Positions 38,380 to 48,615 are shown, counted from the stretch's first letter. The stretch is 64,000 nt of DNA from Sulfuritalea sp. (GCA_030247575.1 JAOTRV010000010.1:1-64000); one strand, 5' to 3'. Notes: a model not told the origin generated them from the sequence alone. Numbers and translations are program-made.

Positions 38380-38918
38380 ATACGAAACTCCGTATGGAGA
38401 CCCAATGGGAAACATTCGCGCATGAGGCCGACGTCGGCGTGCGCGGCAGCGGCGCCACGCTGGCCGAAGCCTTCGCCGGCGCGGCCACGGCGATGACGGC
38501 CGCGATCTGCGATCCGGCAAGAGTCGGCGCTCGTGATGCGGTGATCGTCACGTGCGAGGCGCCCGATGCAGAGATGCTGCTGGTGGATTGGCTCAATGCG
38601 CTGGTGTATGAGATGGCGACACGGCGCATGCTGTTCGCGCGCTTCGAGGTGACTATCGAAGATCACCGCCCCGCCGCCGGGCCGCTCCAAGGCGTGGCAG
38701 CCGGCAGCCGGCGGGCACCGCGAGCCGAAGTCACCCCCGCAGGCGGGCAGGGGCCGGGAGGGGGGAACGTCCATCTGCGGGCCATCGTCTGGGGCGAGCC
38801 CGTGGATGTGGCGCGACACCAGCCCGCGGCCGAGGTGAAAGGCGCATCATTCTGCGAACTGACGGTGCGGCGGGACGCGGACGGGCGCTGGCTGGCCCAG
38901 TGCATCGTGGATGTGTGA
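38376..38918 (+). CDS. archease, RtcB cofactor, with internal insertion
   Basis: 180 residues, against about 140 usually. Archease activates RtcB for multiple rounds of RNA ligation. Family motifs are present: F-x-H-E-A-D-V-G-V near residue 15, L-L-V-D-W-L-N-A-L near residue 68, and E-V-K-G-A-S-F near residue 152. About 35 extra Gly/Ala/Pro/Arg-rich residues (about 100-133) interrupt the fold between two strands, coded by very G-rich DNA. A weak dispersed motif copy is read as R-V-G-A-R-D-A-V. RtcB starts 7 bases downstream. Confidence 0.92.
   Translation: MNTKLRMETQWETFAHEADVGVRGSGATLAEAFAGAATAMTAAICDPARVGARDAVIVTCEAPDAEMLLVDWLNALVYEMATRRMLFARFEVTIEDHRPAAGPLQGVAAGSRRAPRAEVTPAGGQGPGGGNVHLRAIVWGEPVDVARHQPAAEVKGASFCELTVRRDADGRWLAQCIVDV
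38521..38543 (+). repeat. dispersed 23-base motif, copy J (diverged)
   Basis: Plus-strand copy within archease, in frame as R-V-G-A-R-D-A-V, with two departures from the consensus. It is the weakest copy I accept. Confidence 0.55.
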
Positions 38919-38925
38919 GGGTGGA

Positions 38926-40368
38926 ATGGAACTGAAGCATCTCAGGCAGCGCGGCGAGTACGAGTGGGAACTTCCCAGGTCCGGGGCCATGCGCGTGCCG
39001 GGGGTGATCTTCGCATCACGCGATCTGATCGCAGGCATGGACGAAAAGGTGCGCGAGCAGGTGGCCAATGTCGCCAGCCTGCCGGGCATCGTCGCGGCGT
39101 CCTACGCGATGCCCGACGCCCATTGGGGCTATGGCTTTCCGATCGGCGGCGTCGCCGCCTTCGATGCCGACGAGGGTGGCGTCGTATCGGCCGGCGGCGT
39201 CGGCTTCGATATTTCCTGCGGCGTGCGAACCCTGCACACGGGACTGAAGCTCGCCGACCTCGAAGCGCACAAGGCGCGTCTGGCCGACCGGCTGTTTGCC
39301 CGCATCCCCGCCGGCATTGGCAGTACCGGCGGCATCCGGCTCGATCCTGCCGGGATGACGGCGATGCTCAGGGGTGGTGCGCGCTGGGCGGTGAAGGAAG
39401 GCTACGGTTCCGACGCGGACCTCACCCGCATCGAGGAATTCGGCTGCGTCGCCGGTGCCGATCCCGAGGCCGTGTCGGAGCAGGCCAAAAAGCGCCAGCG
39501 CGACGAAATGGGCACGCTCGGTTCGGGCAACCACTACCTCGAGGTGCAGGTGGTGAGCGAGATCTTCGACGCAGCGGCGGCCCGCGCCTATGGCCTCGCA
39601 ATTGGCGACGTGGTCGTGAGCCTGCATTGCGGCTCGCGCGGCCTCGGCCACCAGATCGGCACCGACTTCCTGCGCGAGATGGTGCTGGCCGCGCCGGCGG
39701 CCGGCATCGCGCTGCCCGATCGCGAGCTGGCTTGCGCGCCGCTGAGGTCGCCACTGGGCCAGCGTTATCTGGGAGCGATGCGCGCCGCCATCAACTGCGC
39801 GCTGGCCAACCGTCAGATCCTCACTCATCTGGCGCGGCAGGCCTTCGCCGAGGTGTTGCCGGGTGTGCACCTGCCCTTGCTCTACGACGTCTCGCACAAC
39901 ACCTGCAAGGAAGAGACGCACACGGTCGACGGCCGCAAGCGGCGGCTGTTCGTGCATCGCAAGGGCGCGACGCGGGCCTTCGGGCCGGGGCATGTCGAGC
40001 TGCCGCACGAATACGCAAAGGCCGGACAGCCGGTGCTGATCGGCGGCAGCATGGGCACGGCATCCTATGTGCTGGCAGGCGCTGCCGAAGCGGGAAGAAA
40101 TGCGGGGGAGCGCGCCTTCGGCTCCGCCTGCCACGGCGCGGGACGCGCGATGAGCCGCCACGAAGCGGCGCGCCGCTGGCACGGCCGCGCGGTGGTCGAT
40201 GACCTGGCGGCGCGGGGCATCCTGATCCGCAGTTCGAGTTCGCGCGGCATCGCCGAGGAGGCGCCGCTGGCCTACAAGGATGTGACGGCCGTGGTCGATG
40301 CCGCCGACCGCGCTGGGCTGGCGCGCAAGGTGGCGCGCCTGTCGCCGGTGATCTGCGTCAAGGGATAG
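38926..40368 (+). CDS. rtcB: RNA-splicing ligase RtcB
   Basis: 480 residues from the ATG at 38926, with GAGGGTGG directly upstream; an ATG at 38911 inside archease is less likely. RtcB joins RNA 3'-phosphate or 2',3'-cyclic phosphate ends to 5'-OH ends using GTP and Mn. Metal and active-site residues are present: Cys98 in D-I-S-C-G-V-R, G-S-G-N-H, H-C-G-S-R-G-L-G-H, S-H-N, and the guanylated His403 in C-H-G-A-G-R. It should be functional for tRNA or rRNA repair. Confidence 0.96.
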   Translation: MELKHLRQRGEYEWELPRSGAMRVPGVIFASRDLIAGMDEKVREQVANVASLPGIVAASYAMPDAHWGYGFPIGGVAAFDADEGGVVSAGGVGFDISCGVRTLHTGLKLADLEAHKARLADRLFARIPAGIGSTGGIRLDPAGMTAMLRGGARWAVKEGYGSDADLTRIEEFGCVAGADPEAVSEQAKKRQRDEMGTLGSGNHYLEVQVVSEIFDAAAARAYGLAIGDVVVSLHCGSRGLGHQIGTDFLREMVLAAPAAGIALPDRELACAPLRSPLGQRYLGAMRAAINCALANRQILTHLARQAFAEVLPGVHLPLLYDVSHNTCKEETHTVDGRKRRLFVHRKGATRAFGPGHVELPHEYAKAGQPVLIGGSMGTASYVLAGAAEAGRNAGERAFGSACHGAGRAMSRHEAARRWHGRAVVDDLAARGILIRSSSSRGIAEEAPLAYKDVTAVVDAADRAGLARKVARLSPVICVKG

Positions 40369-40393
40369 CAGGCGACCTGGAAAGGAGTAGCCA

Positions 40394-40756
40394 ATGAAAC
40401 CCAAAATCGACGGCACGGAATTCGGCTCCATCACCATCGACGGCGACCGCATCGAACATGACGTGCTGATCCGGCTTTCCGGAGAGGTGACCAAACGCAA
40501 GAAGAAGCTCTCCAAGGAGGTCTACGGAACCTCCCATATCGTCTCGCTGGCGGAAGCCGAATACATCGGCGAGAAGGGCGTCGAACGGCTGATCGTCGGC
40601 ACCGGACAGAACGGCATGGTCACGCTGTCCGCCGAGGCGGCGGACTATTTCAGGAAGAAGGGGGTGACGGTCGATCTGGCGCCGACGCCGGATGCCATCG
40701 CGCACTGGAACAAGGCGCACGGACCGGTCGTCGGCCTGTTTCATGTGACCTGCTGA
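40394..40756 (+). CDS. Mth938-like domain protein
   Basis: 120 residues, 25 bases after rtcB with AAGGAG before the ATG. The pattern I-I-G-T-G-Q-N-G type motif (L-I-V-G-T-G-Q-N-G near residue 72) and the final H-x-T-C match the Mth938/DUF498 fold. The function is unknown. Its place between rtcB and an isoaspartyl methyltransferase gene links it to the repair-type cluster. Confidence 0.85.
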   Translation: MKPKIDGTEFGSITIDGDRIEHDVLIRLSGEVTKRKKKLSKEVYGTSHIVSLAEAEYIGEKGVERLIVGTGQNGMVTLSAEAADYFRKKGVTVDLAPTPDAIAHWNKAHGPVVGLFHVTC

Positions 40757-40810
40757 GGTTCTGCACGAATGGGTTTTCTGACGATCATGACGAACGGGCA
40801 AGGCTGGCGA

Positions 40811-41539
40811 ATGAATTTGCGCGGGACGGCATTCGCCATCGCCTTCCTTGTCGGCTCCTCCGTCCTCGCGGACGACGACATGAGCCGCGAACGGCAGGCG
40901 ATGGTGGCCGAGATCGTCGCGATGGCGCGGGATTTCGGTGCCGGAACGGGCCGGGACACCGTCGATCCCCGTATTCTGGGCGTGCTGGGTCGCGTGCCGC
41001 GGCACGAGTTCGTGCCCTTGTCCTTCCGACTCAGTGCCTACGAGAACCGGCCGCAGCCCATCGGCCACGGGCAGACCATCTCCCAGCCTTACATCGTCGC
41101 CGCGATGACCGACCTCCTGAGAGTAGACGCCGGCGATACGGTGCTGGAAATCGGTACTGGCTCCGGCTACCAGGCAGCGGTGCTTGCCGGGCTCGGCGCG
41201 CGGGTGTTCTCGATCGAAATCGTCGAGCCGCTGGCCAAGGAGGCCGCCGAACGACTGCGGCGGCTGGGCTACGCAACCGTCGCGACGAAAATTGGCGACG
41301 GCTACGACGGCTGGCCGGAACGGGGGCCGTTCGATGCGATCGTCGTTACCGCCGCTGCCAGCCACGTGCCGCCGCCTCTGGTGCGCCAGTTGAAGCCCGG
41401 CGGGCGCATGGTGATCCCGGTCGGCGCCGCCTTCCAGACGCAGCAGTTGCTGCTGGTGGAGAAGCGCGACGACGGCGGGGTGACGACGCGGCAGGTGATG
41501 CCGGTGATCTTTGTGCCGCTCACCGGCATCCGTCGCTGA
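40811..41539 (+). CDS. pcm: exported protein-L-isoaspartate O-methyltransferase
   Basis: 242 residues from the ATG at 40811; an ATG at 40769 would add 14 residues before the signal peptide. Residues 1-20 are a clear signal peptide ending V-L-A. The SAM-binding loop L-E-I-G-T-G-S-G-Y near residue 114 and G-R-M-V-I-P-V-G near 198 are typical of Pcm, which starts repair of isoaspartyl damage. Export is odd because the methyl donor is cytoplasmic. A dispersed motif copy underlies R-V-D-A-G-D-T-V just before the SAM loop. A second, unexported copy lies at 45234. Confidence 0.9.
   Translation: MNLRGTAFAIAFLVGSSVLADDDMSRERQAMVAEIVAMARDFGAGTGRDTVDPRILGVLGRVPRHEFVPLSFRLSAYENRPQPIGHGQTISQPYIVAAMTDLLRVDAGDTVLEIGTGSGYQAAVLAGLGARVFSIEIVEPLAKEAAERLRRLGYATVATKIGDGYDGWPERGPFDAIVVTAAASHVPPPLVRQLKPGGRMVIPVGAAFQTQQLLLVEKRDDGGVTTRQVMPVIFVPLTGIRR
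41120..41142 (+). repeat. dispersed 23-base motif, copy K
   Basis: Plus-strand copy in pcm, in frame as R-V-D-A-G-D-T-V. It matches the consensus throughout and causes no length change against the second pcm gene of the window. Confidence 0.75.
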
Positions 41540-41552
41540 AGGCTCCCGATCA

Positions 41553-43958
41553 ATGACGCACCGACCGCCGCTGGCCGCCGTCGCCGTGCTGTCAGCCGCC
41601 GCGCTGGGCTACGAGCTGCTGCTGCTGCGACTGTTCGCCATCATCCAGTGGCATCATTTCGCCTACCTCGCCATCAGCGTCGCGCTGCTCGGCATCGGCG
41701 CGGCCGGCACCTTCGTCACGCTGGCACGACGCCCGCTGCTGGCGGCGTATCCGGGCAGCTTCAGCCTGGCGGCAGCAGGCTTCGCCGTGGCTGCCGTGGC
41801 CTGCTTTGCAGCCGCTGAACGGGTGCCCTTCAACGCTCTCGAAATCGCCTGGAATCCTGCGCAGTTCATCGGCCTCGCGGCGATCTATGTCCTGCTCCTG
41901 CTTCCTTTCTTCTGCGCCGCGACGGCGCTGTGCATCGCCTACAGCAGCTTCGGCAGACACATTCCTCAACTCTATGGCGCCGACATTCTGGGGGCCGGGC
42001 TGGGTAGTCTGGGCTTGCTGGCCGTGCTGTTCGTTCTGCATCCGGCCGATGCGCTGCGCGTGATCTTTGCGCTCGGCCTTGCGGCGGCGGGCCTCGCGGC
42101 ATGGCCGGCGGCAAAGGGCAGGGCGTCCGCATTCGCGCTGGCCGCGCTCGCCGGGCCCTGGCTGCTGCCGGCGCCGGCGCTCGAACTTGTCGTCTCCGAC
42201 TACAAGGATCTGAGCCAGGCGCTGCGCGTCAAGGGTGCCCGTGTCGTGGCGCAGCGCACCAGCCCGCTGGGTGTGGTCACGGTGGTGGAAAGTCCGCAGG
42301 CGCCCTTGCGCCATGCGCCGGGCCTCAGCCTGAATGCTGCCGCCGGACCGCCTGCGCAACTGGGGCTGTTCGTGGACGGACAGGGAGCGGGCGCGGTGAC
42401 CCGCCATGACGGCAACATGGCGCCGCTTGCCTACCTGCGCGACACCACGTCGGCCCTGCCTTACCACCTGCTGAAACGGCCGCGGGTACTGGTGCTCGGC
42501 GCCGGTGCCGGCGCCGATGTCTTGCAGGCTTTGCTGCACGGGGCGCAGCGGGTGGACGCCGTGGAACTCGATGGGCAGATCGCGGCACTGGTGCAGCAGG
42601 ACCTCGCGGAGTTTTCCGGACGGCCCTACAGCGCGTCCGGCGTGCATCTGCATATCGCCGATGCGCGCGGCTTTGCCGCTGCCGGGCGGGAGAACTTCGA
42701 CCTGATCCAGGTGGCACTGCTCGATTCCTTCGGCTCCAGCGCTGCCGGTCTCGGCTCGCTGAACGAGAGCCACCTTTATACCGTCGAGGCGCTCGAAGGC
42801 TATCTGCAGCGGCTGGCTCCGGACGGGCTGCTGGCTTTCACGCGCTGGGTGTCGCTGCCGCCGCGCGACAGCCTGCGGCTATTCGCCACCGCCCTTGCCG
42901 CGCTGGAACGCCGCGGCATCTCCGAACCGGGTCGCTCGCTGGCGATGATCCGCGGCTGGAACACGAGCACGCTGCTGATCAGGAACGGTGCCTTTTCCAC
43001 GGCCGACATCGCCGCCCTGAAGGACTTCTGCCGGCAGCGCTCCTTCGACATCGCTCATGTCGACGGCATCACGGCGAAGGAGGCGAACATTTTCAACCTG
43101 CTCGAACGCGACGATTTCGTCGCCGGCACCCGGGCATTGCTCGGCCCCGACCGCCAGGACTTCGTCGAGCGCTACAAATTCGAGTTGACGCCGGCGACCG
43201 ATGACCGCCCTTACTTCTTCCATTTCTTCAGATGGCGCACGTTGCCGGAGCTGCTTGAACTGCGATCGCGCGGGGGCTTGCCGCCGCTGGACTGGGGCTA
43301 TCCGGTGCTGGTGATGGCACTGGTTCAGGCGGTGGCGGTGAGCCTGCTGTTGATTCTGTTGCCCCTGGCGCTTTCCGGTACGCGGCATGCCTTTGCCGCC
43401 GCGCCGGAGAATCTGCGCCGGCGGGTACCCGGCTATTTTCTCGCCCTCGGCCTCGGCTTCATGGCGATCGAGATTCCCTTGCTGCAGCGCTTCACGCTGT
43501 TTCTCAGCCATCCGCTCTACGCGGCGGCCATCGTGCTGTCGGCCTTCCTGGTGTTTGCCGGCCTCGGTGCCCGTTTTTCGGGGCGTCTGGCGCCGACTGC
43601 GCGCTGGCCCTTCATCGCCATCGCGCTGACGACAGGGGTCTATGCCTTGCTGTTGCCTGCCCTGCTGGCCGGCGCGATGAGCCTCGCCCTGGGTTGGAAA
43701 ATCCTGTTGACCCTGCTGCTGATAGCGCCCCTGGCCTTTTGTCTCGGCATGCCATTTCCGCTGGGACTTGCCGTCGTGGCGACGCACGCCGCCCCGCTGG
43801 TGCCCTGGGCCTGGGGCATCAACGGCTTCGCCTCGGTGGTGGCGACGCTGCTGGCGACGCTGCTCGCGATTCACTGGGGTCATGCCGCGGTGCTGCTGCT
43901 GGCGATCGTCCTCTATGGCCTCGCGGCCTGGCAGTTTCCGCGCGAGCGCGCATCCTGA
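41553..43958 (+). CDS. membrane protein with spermidine synthase-like domain
   Basis: 801 residues from the ATG at 41553, 13 bases after pcm. About six membrane segments occupy residues 1-215, a Rossmann methyltransferase/aminopropyltransferase domain residues 290-480 (L-V-L-G-A-G-A-G-A-D near residue 312, V-E-L-D-G, L-Y-T-V-E-A), and five or six membrane segments residues 590-800. Such spermine/spermidine synthase-like membrane proteins are uncharacterised. The substrate is unknown. It is last in the tight plus-strand run starting at PolX. Confidence 0.85.
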   Translation: MTHRPPLAAVAVLSAAALGYELLLLRLFAIIQWHHFAYLAISVALLGIGAAGTFVTLARRPLLAAYPGSFSLAAAGFAVAAVACFAAAERVPFNALEIAWNPAQFIGLAAIYVLLLLPFFCAATALCIAYSSFGRHIPQLYGADILGAGLGSLGLLAVLFVLHPADALRVIFALGLAAAGLAAWPAAKGRASAFALAALAGPWLLPAPALELVVSDYKDLSQALRVKGARVVAQRTSPLGVVTVVESPQAPLRHAPGLSLNAAAGPPAQLGLFVDGQGAGAVTRHDGNMAPLAYLRDTTSALPYHLLKRPRVLVLGAGAGADVLQALLHGAQRVDAVELDGQIAALVQQDLAEFSGRPYSASGVHLHIADARGFAAAGRENFDLIQVALLDSFGSSAAGLGSLNESHLYTVEALEGYLQRLAPDGLLAFTRWVSLPPRDSLRLFATALAALERRGISEPGRSLAMIRGWNTSTLLIRNGAFSTADIAALKDFCRQRSFDIAHVDGITAKEANIFNLLERDDFVAGTRALLGPDRQDFVERYKFELTPATDDRPYFFHFFRWRTLPELLELRSRGGLPPLDWGYPVLVMALVQAVAVSLLLILLPLALSGTRHAFAAAPENLRRRVPGYFLALGLGFMAIEIPLLQRFTLFLSHPLYAAAIVLSAFLVFAGLGARFSGRLAPTARWPFIAIALTTGVYALLLPALLAGAMSLALGWKILLTLLLIAPLAFCLGMPFPLGLAVVATHAAPLVPWAWGINGFASVVATLLATLLAIHWGHAAVLLLAIVLYGLAAWQFPRERAS

Positions 43959-44074
43959 GGGGCAGTGACGATCATCGAATAACCGGACCGTGGCCGGGTG
44001 TATGCTTTTACTGCGGGCGAAGGTCAAAAGCGGATGTCAAGGCATCTGCTTGAAAATGACGAAGGAGCATCATC

Positions 44075-44353
44075 ATGGGCATCGCAATTCCCCAAACCTC
44101 AGCCGACTACGACAAGACGCGCATCATCGAGCGTCCGGACGGCTTCTACTGGGAAGACAAGGCAAGCGGCGACGAGTCCGGACCCTTCGCCACGCTGATC
44201 GAAGCGGTCGCCGACATGGAAAGCGGGGCTGCGAACGTCGGGGTCGGTGAGACCCTTGAAGAGGCCGAGAGCGAGATCGGCATCGCCGACTGGATCGATC
44301 CCGAGACCGGCCAACCCGCCGAGGAATCGATTCCCCATCTCGAGGATCATTGA
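44075..44353 (+). CDS. small acidic hypothetical protein
   Basis: 92 residues; AAGGAG before the ATG. Very acidic, with R-P-D-G-F-Y-W-E-D-K near residue 20 and a predicted alpha/beta layout; no membrane segment. The C-terminus overlaps the end of the converging Mut7-C gene by 7 bases. Not recognised, but the ribosome site and codon pattern support a real gene. Confidence 0.7.
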   Translation: MGIAIPQTSADYDKTRIIERPDGFYWEDKASGDESGPFATLIEAVADMESGAANVGVGETLEEAESEIGIADWIDPETGQPAEESIPHLEDH

Positions 44354-45096
44354 GCGGCGGCCTGCAGCGACGCGTCCAGCAGCACGCTCATGCGCCGCCA
44401 GTGGGAGCCTTCCCAGAAGACCCGATGACAGGTGTCGCAAGTGGTGAAGCGTTCGTGGCTGTCCCGCACTGATGGCGGCAACCGCTCAAGTGCGGCGGCC
44501 TTGTCGATGGCGCGCAAGGGCGCGTTGCACACCAGGCAAAGGCTGAAGGGCCGCGCGTTGCGCGCCAGATCGAGACGGTCGATGATCTCCAGAAATTGCC
44601 GTACCGGTTCTTTGGCGCGGACATAGCAGCCGTGCGTGATGCTGCGCAGCTTGAGCAGCTCGCGGTCGCGCGTCAGTACGATGCGGCCTTCCCGCACGGC
44701 GATGCCGGCAATTTCACGGTCCTGGTAGCGATTGTCGTAGAGCGTGTCGAACCCGGCCATTCGCAGCAGGCGGGCGAGGGCGCCGAGATGGGCGTCGGCG
44801 ATGAAGCGCGGCGTGCGCAGCGGCTGTTCGCGGACGCGGAGCAGGGGCGTGACATCGAGGGCCTCGAATTTCGGATAGACCGCGACGCGGTCGCCCTCCT
44901 GCAGGCGGTGATCGAAGCCGACCGACTCGCCATTGACCAGAATCAGTTCAACTTCGGTGTGCGGCACGCCGAGGGCCTCGATCATGTGCTTGGCCGTGGC
45001 GTTCTCGGCGCAAGCGGCGGCGAAATCCTGCCGGCGTCGCCCGGCCGGCAGAAAGTCGTTGAGTTCCTCATAAAAGCGAAATGTCGCCGTCACCAT
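44347..45096 (-). CDS. Mut7-C RNase-like protein with N-terminal ubiquitin-like domain
   Basis: 249 residues from the ATG at 45096; an ATG at 45123 is the alternative. Residues 1-80 resemble a ThiS/MoaD beta-grasp domain. Residues 86-240 are a Mut7-C (DUF82) domain: F-I-A-D-A-H-L-G, L-A-R-L-L-R-M-A-G-F-D-T, L-T-R-D-R-E-L-L, and a zinc ribbon with C-L-V-C and C-D-T-C. PIN-related Mut7-C domains are predicted RNases. The fusion is a known architecture of unknown role. It fits the RNA-related theme of the neighbours. Confidence 0.9.
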   Translation of the reverse strand: MVTATFRFYEELNDFLPAGRRRQDFAAACAENATAKHMIEALGVPHTEVELILVNGESVGFDHRLQEGDRVAVYPKFEALDVTPLLRVREQPLRTPRFIADAHLGALARLLRMAGFDTLYDNRYQDREIAGIAVREGRIVLTRDRELLKLRSITHGCYVRAKEPVRQFLEIIDRLDLARNARPFSLCLVCNAPLRAIDKAAALERLPPSVRDSHERFTTCDTCHRVFWEGSHWRRMSVLLDASLQAAAQ

Positions 45097-45233
45097 TTTG
45101 ATGGCCTGTTGCCGCCCGGGCATTCCCTGCGGAGCGGCCAGGCGGCGGGAGTGCCGATTCGTCGGCGGAGATTGCGCCTGTTCCCCGCGCCAGCCGTTAC
45201 TATGATGGAAATTGAAATGGATGGGTCCGAGTC

Positions 45234-45920
45234 ATGGCGAAGGGGTTCCCGATATCCGGAATCGCAGCCGACCGCAAGGCGATGCTGCGCGACATCCTCG
45301 ACGAAGTCGCGCTGACCCGCTACGAGATCGGCAAGGCGGCGCTCGACGAGCGGGTCATGGCCGCCATGGCGAGGGTGCCGCGCGAACGCTTTGTCGGCGC
45401 CTACGATCGCCACCGCGCGTTTGCCAACGGCCCCTTGCCGATCGGTTACGGGCAGACCATTTCGCAACCCTACATCGTGGCCCTGATGAGCGACCTTCTC
45501 GAGCCGCGGCCGGACAGCGTCATTCTCGAGGTCGGCACCGGTTCCGGCTATCAGTCGGCCGTGCTGGCCGAACTCGTGCAGCAGGTCTACAGCATCGAAA
45601 TCATCGGCGCATTGGCCGGCGCGGCCGGCGAGCGGCTGCATGAGCTGGGCTACGACAATGTCGCGGTGCGGCATGGCGACGGCTATCAGGGGTGGCCCGA
45701 ACATGCGCCCTTCGACGGCGTCATCGTCACCGCGGCGGCGCCGCACGTCCCGCCGCCGCTGGTCGAGCAACTGAAGCCCGGCGGCCGGCTGGTCATTCCG
45801 GTCGGAGAACCGGGGGGCATACAGCAATTGATGCTCGTCGAGAAGCGCGGCGACGGTTCAGTCGCCAGCCGCAGCATCCTGATGGTCGCCTTCGTGCCGC
45901 TGACGCGATCGCAAGCCTAG
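45234..45920 (+). CDS. pcm: protein-L-isoaspartate O-methyltransferase, cytoplasmic copy
   Basis: 228 residues with no signal peptide. The SAM loop L-E-V-G-T-G-S-G-Y lies near residue 99 and P-G-G-R-L-V-I-P-V-G near 182. The region after I-G-Y-G-Q-T-I-S-Q-P-Y-I is typical. It is a diverged paralogue of the exported enzyme at 40811, and the two together suggest protein repair in two compartments. Confidence 0.93.
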   Translation: MAKGFPISGIAADRKAMLRDILDEVALTRYEIGKAALDERVMAAMARVPRERFVGAYDRHRAFANGPLPIGYGQTISQPYIVALMSDLLEPRPDSVILEVGTGSGYQSAVLAELVQQVYSIEIIGALAGAAGERLHELGYDNVAVRHGDGYQGWPEHAPFDGVIVTAAAPHVPPPLVEQLKPGGRLVIPVGEPGGIQQLMLVEKRGDGSVASRSILMVAFVPLTRSQA

Positions 45921-45947
45921 CGGCGCGCCACCTCGCATTTCCCGCGG

Positions 45948-46115
45948 TCAGGCTGAGTCCCGATGGCGCAGGGCGATGCCGAGCGCTTCGAGCGAGATGC
46001 CGATGGCGAGAAGCGCCAGGCTGGCCCACGTCTCCGGCGCGAAAAACATCAGGGCGGCGCCGAGTACGGCGAGCAGCACGGCCAGGGGGCGTCTGATGGC
46101 GGTCGTTTTCAGCAT
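45948..46115 (-). CDS. small two-segment membrane protein
   Basis: 55 residues beginning 8 bases after the second amrS. Almost entirely hydrophobic (residues 9-48, two short segments) with a basic N-terminus and H-R tail. No ribosome site is visible, so expression may depend on coupling to amrS. Confidence 0.45.
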   Translation of the reverse strand: MLKTTAIRRPLAVLLAVLGAALMFFAPETWASLALLAIGISLEALGIALRHRDSA

Positions 46116-46123
46116 GGCGACAA

Positions 46124-47221
<1,098 letters not shown>

Positions 47222-47370
47222 GGCGGCGGAAACCCTCTCTTCGTCTGTCGGCGTGTTCAAGTGTACCCGCGACAGATCGACTGCGCTGAATTTGTCGCAA
47301 CCGGTTCGCCCTGAATGCAGACCAGGATTCCCTGGCAGTGCGTGGTTCGTCAGCCGATGGCACGGCGGGG

Positions 47371-47376
47371 TATAGT
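47371..47376 (+). promoter_or_regulatory. candidate -10 element of the NarX/NarL-like operon
   Basis: TATAGT lies 54 bases before the kinase start; no clear -35 partner is visible, so this is weak. Confidence 0.25.
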
Positions 47377-47430
47377 GGATAGGCAAGCGGAATAGGTTCG
47401 CCGCGTGGCGACGCTGAGACGAGGAAGTCC

Positions 47431-48615
47431 ATGACAGGCAGGAAGATCGCCAAAACTGTCCCGGCGCGGGCCGGCAACGAGGCAACGGCCGGACCTTCGG
47501 AGCGCAAGAGAGCGCAGGAAGCCTCGGGCGCCTCTGTCGGTTTCTCCGGCAGATTGATCGAATCCATGCAAGAGGGATTGTCGCTGGTGGATGCGAAAGG
47601 CGTCCACCTGGAGGTCAACCCGGCCTTGTGCCGCATGACGGGGTTTTCGCGCAGGGAATTGATCGGTTCGGGAGTGCCGCATCCCTATTGGCCACCCGAG
47701 GCGGAGGCAGCCATTCGGGCCGCTTTCCGGAAGGTTCTGGAGGAACAGGCGAGCACGCTTGAATTGACCTTCATGCGCAAGAACGGCGAACGCTTTCCGG
47801 TGATCATCAGCCCGTCCGCGGTCAAGGATGCGCAGGGCAACATCCTCGGTTACATGGCGACCGTGAAGGACATCACCGAACGCAAGCAGATCGAGGAAAA
47901 ATTGCGCGAAATGGCTGCGGATCTGGAGAAAATGGTGGATCAGCGGACCAAGGAGCTGCGCGCGCTTTCGGCGCAACTGACGATGACGGAGGAACGAGAG
48001 CGGCGCATGCTGGCGCAGGATCTGCACGACAATCTCAGCCAATTGCTGGCGATAATCAAGATCAAGCTGAGCTCGCTGGTCGCCGGCTCGCCCGACGTCC
48101 CCGTCAACCAGATCATCGGCCTGGTCGACCAGGCCGAGCAATCGGCGCGGTCGATCACCTTGCAGTTGAGTCCTCCGATCCTGCATACGCTCGGTTTCGT
48201 GCCGGCGCTGGAATGGCTGGCCGATGAAATGGATAGGGTCTACGGCATCGGCGTGAGCGTCGATACCGAAATTTGCCAGAAACCATTCGACGACGTGATA
48301 CAGACGATCCTGTATCGTTCCGCCCGTGAACTCCTGATCAACGTTGCCAAGCACGCCGGGGTCAATCGTGCGAACCTGAGCTGCATGTGCAGCGACGGTC
48401 GCCTGATGCTGGTCGTGAGCGACGACGGGTGCGGCTTCGATCCGGCCGTTCAAGGCAGCGTCCTGTCCGGGCAACGCAGTTTTGGCCTCAACTCCATCTA
48501 CGAACGCATCGCCAATATCGGAGGTGAAATGGATATCGACAGCAGTCCGGGCAACGGCACCACGGTCAGCCTGAGTGTTCCGTGTCTCATTGTGACGAGG
48601 GGGGGGTTGCGATGA
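47431..48615 (+). CDS. PAS-containing NarX-type sensor histidine kinase
   Basis: 394 residues; GAGGAAG before the ATG. A disordered N-terminus (to about 35), one PAS domain with PAC tail (40-155), a coiled segment, a HisKA_3 box (Q-D-L-H-D-N-L-S-Q near residue 197) and HATPase with G-F-G-L-N-S-I near the end. No membrane segment, so it senses a cytoplasmic signal. Its last codons include a run of eight G that also forms the ribosome site for the regulator. Confidence 0.92.
   Translation: MTGRKIAKTVPARAGNEATAGPSERKRAQEASGASVGFSGRLIESMQEGLSLVDAKGVHLEVNPALCRMTGFSRRELIGSGVPHPYWPPEAEAAIRAAFRKVLEEQASTLELTFMRKNGERFPVIISPSAVKDAQGNILGYMATVKDITERKQIEEKLREMAADLEKMVDQRTKELRALSAQLTMTEERERRMLAQDLHDNLSQLLAIIKIKLSSLVAGSPDVPVNQIIGLVDQAEQSARSITLQLSPPILHTLGFVPALEWLADEMDRVYGIGVSVDTEICQKPFDDVIQTILYRSARELLINVAKHAGVNRANLSCMCSDGRLMLVVSDDGCGFDPAVQGSVLSGQRSFGLNSIYERIANIGGEMDIDSSPGNGTTVSLSVPCLIVTRGGLR

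Noticed and set aside
43570-43600. Half-match of the motif in the spermidine-synthase-like gene
   Set aside because: The GGCGCCGACT core is present but the ACGGY half is missing.
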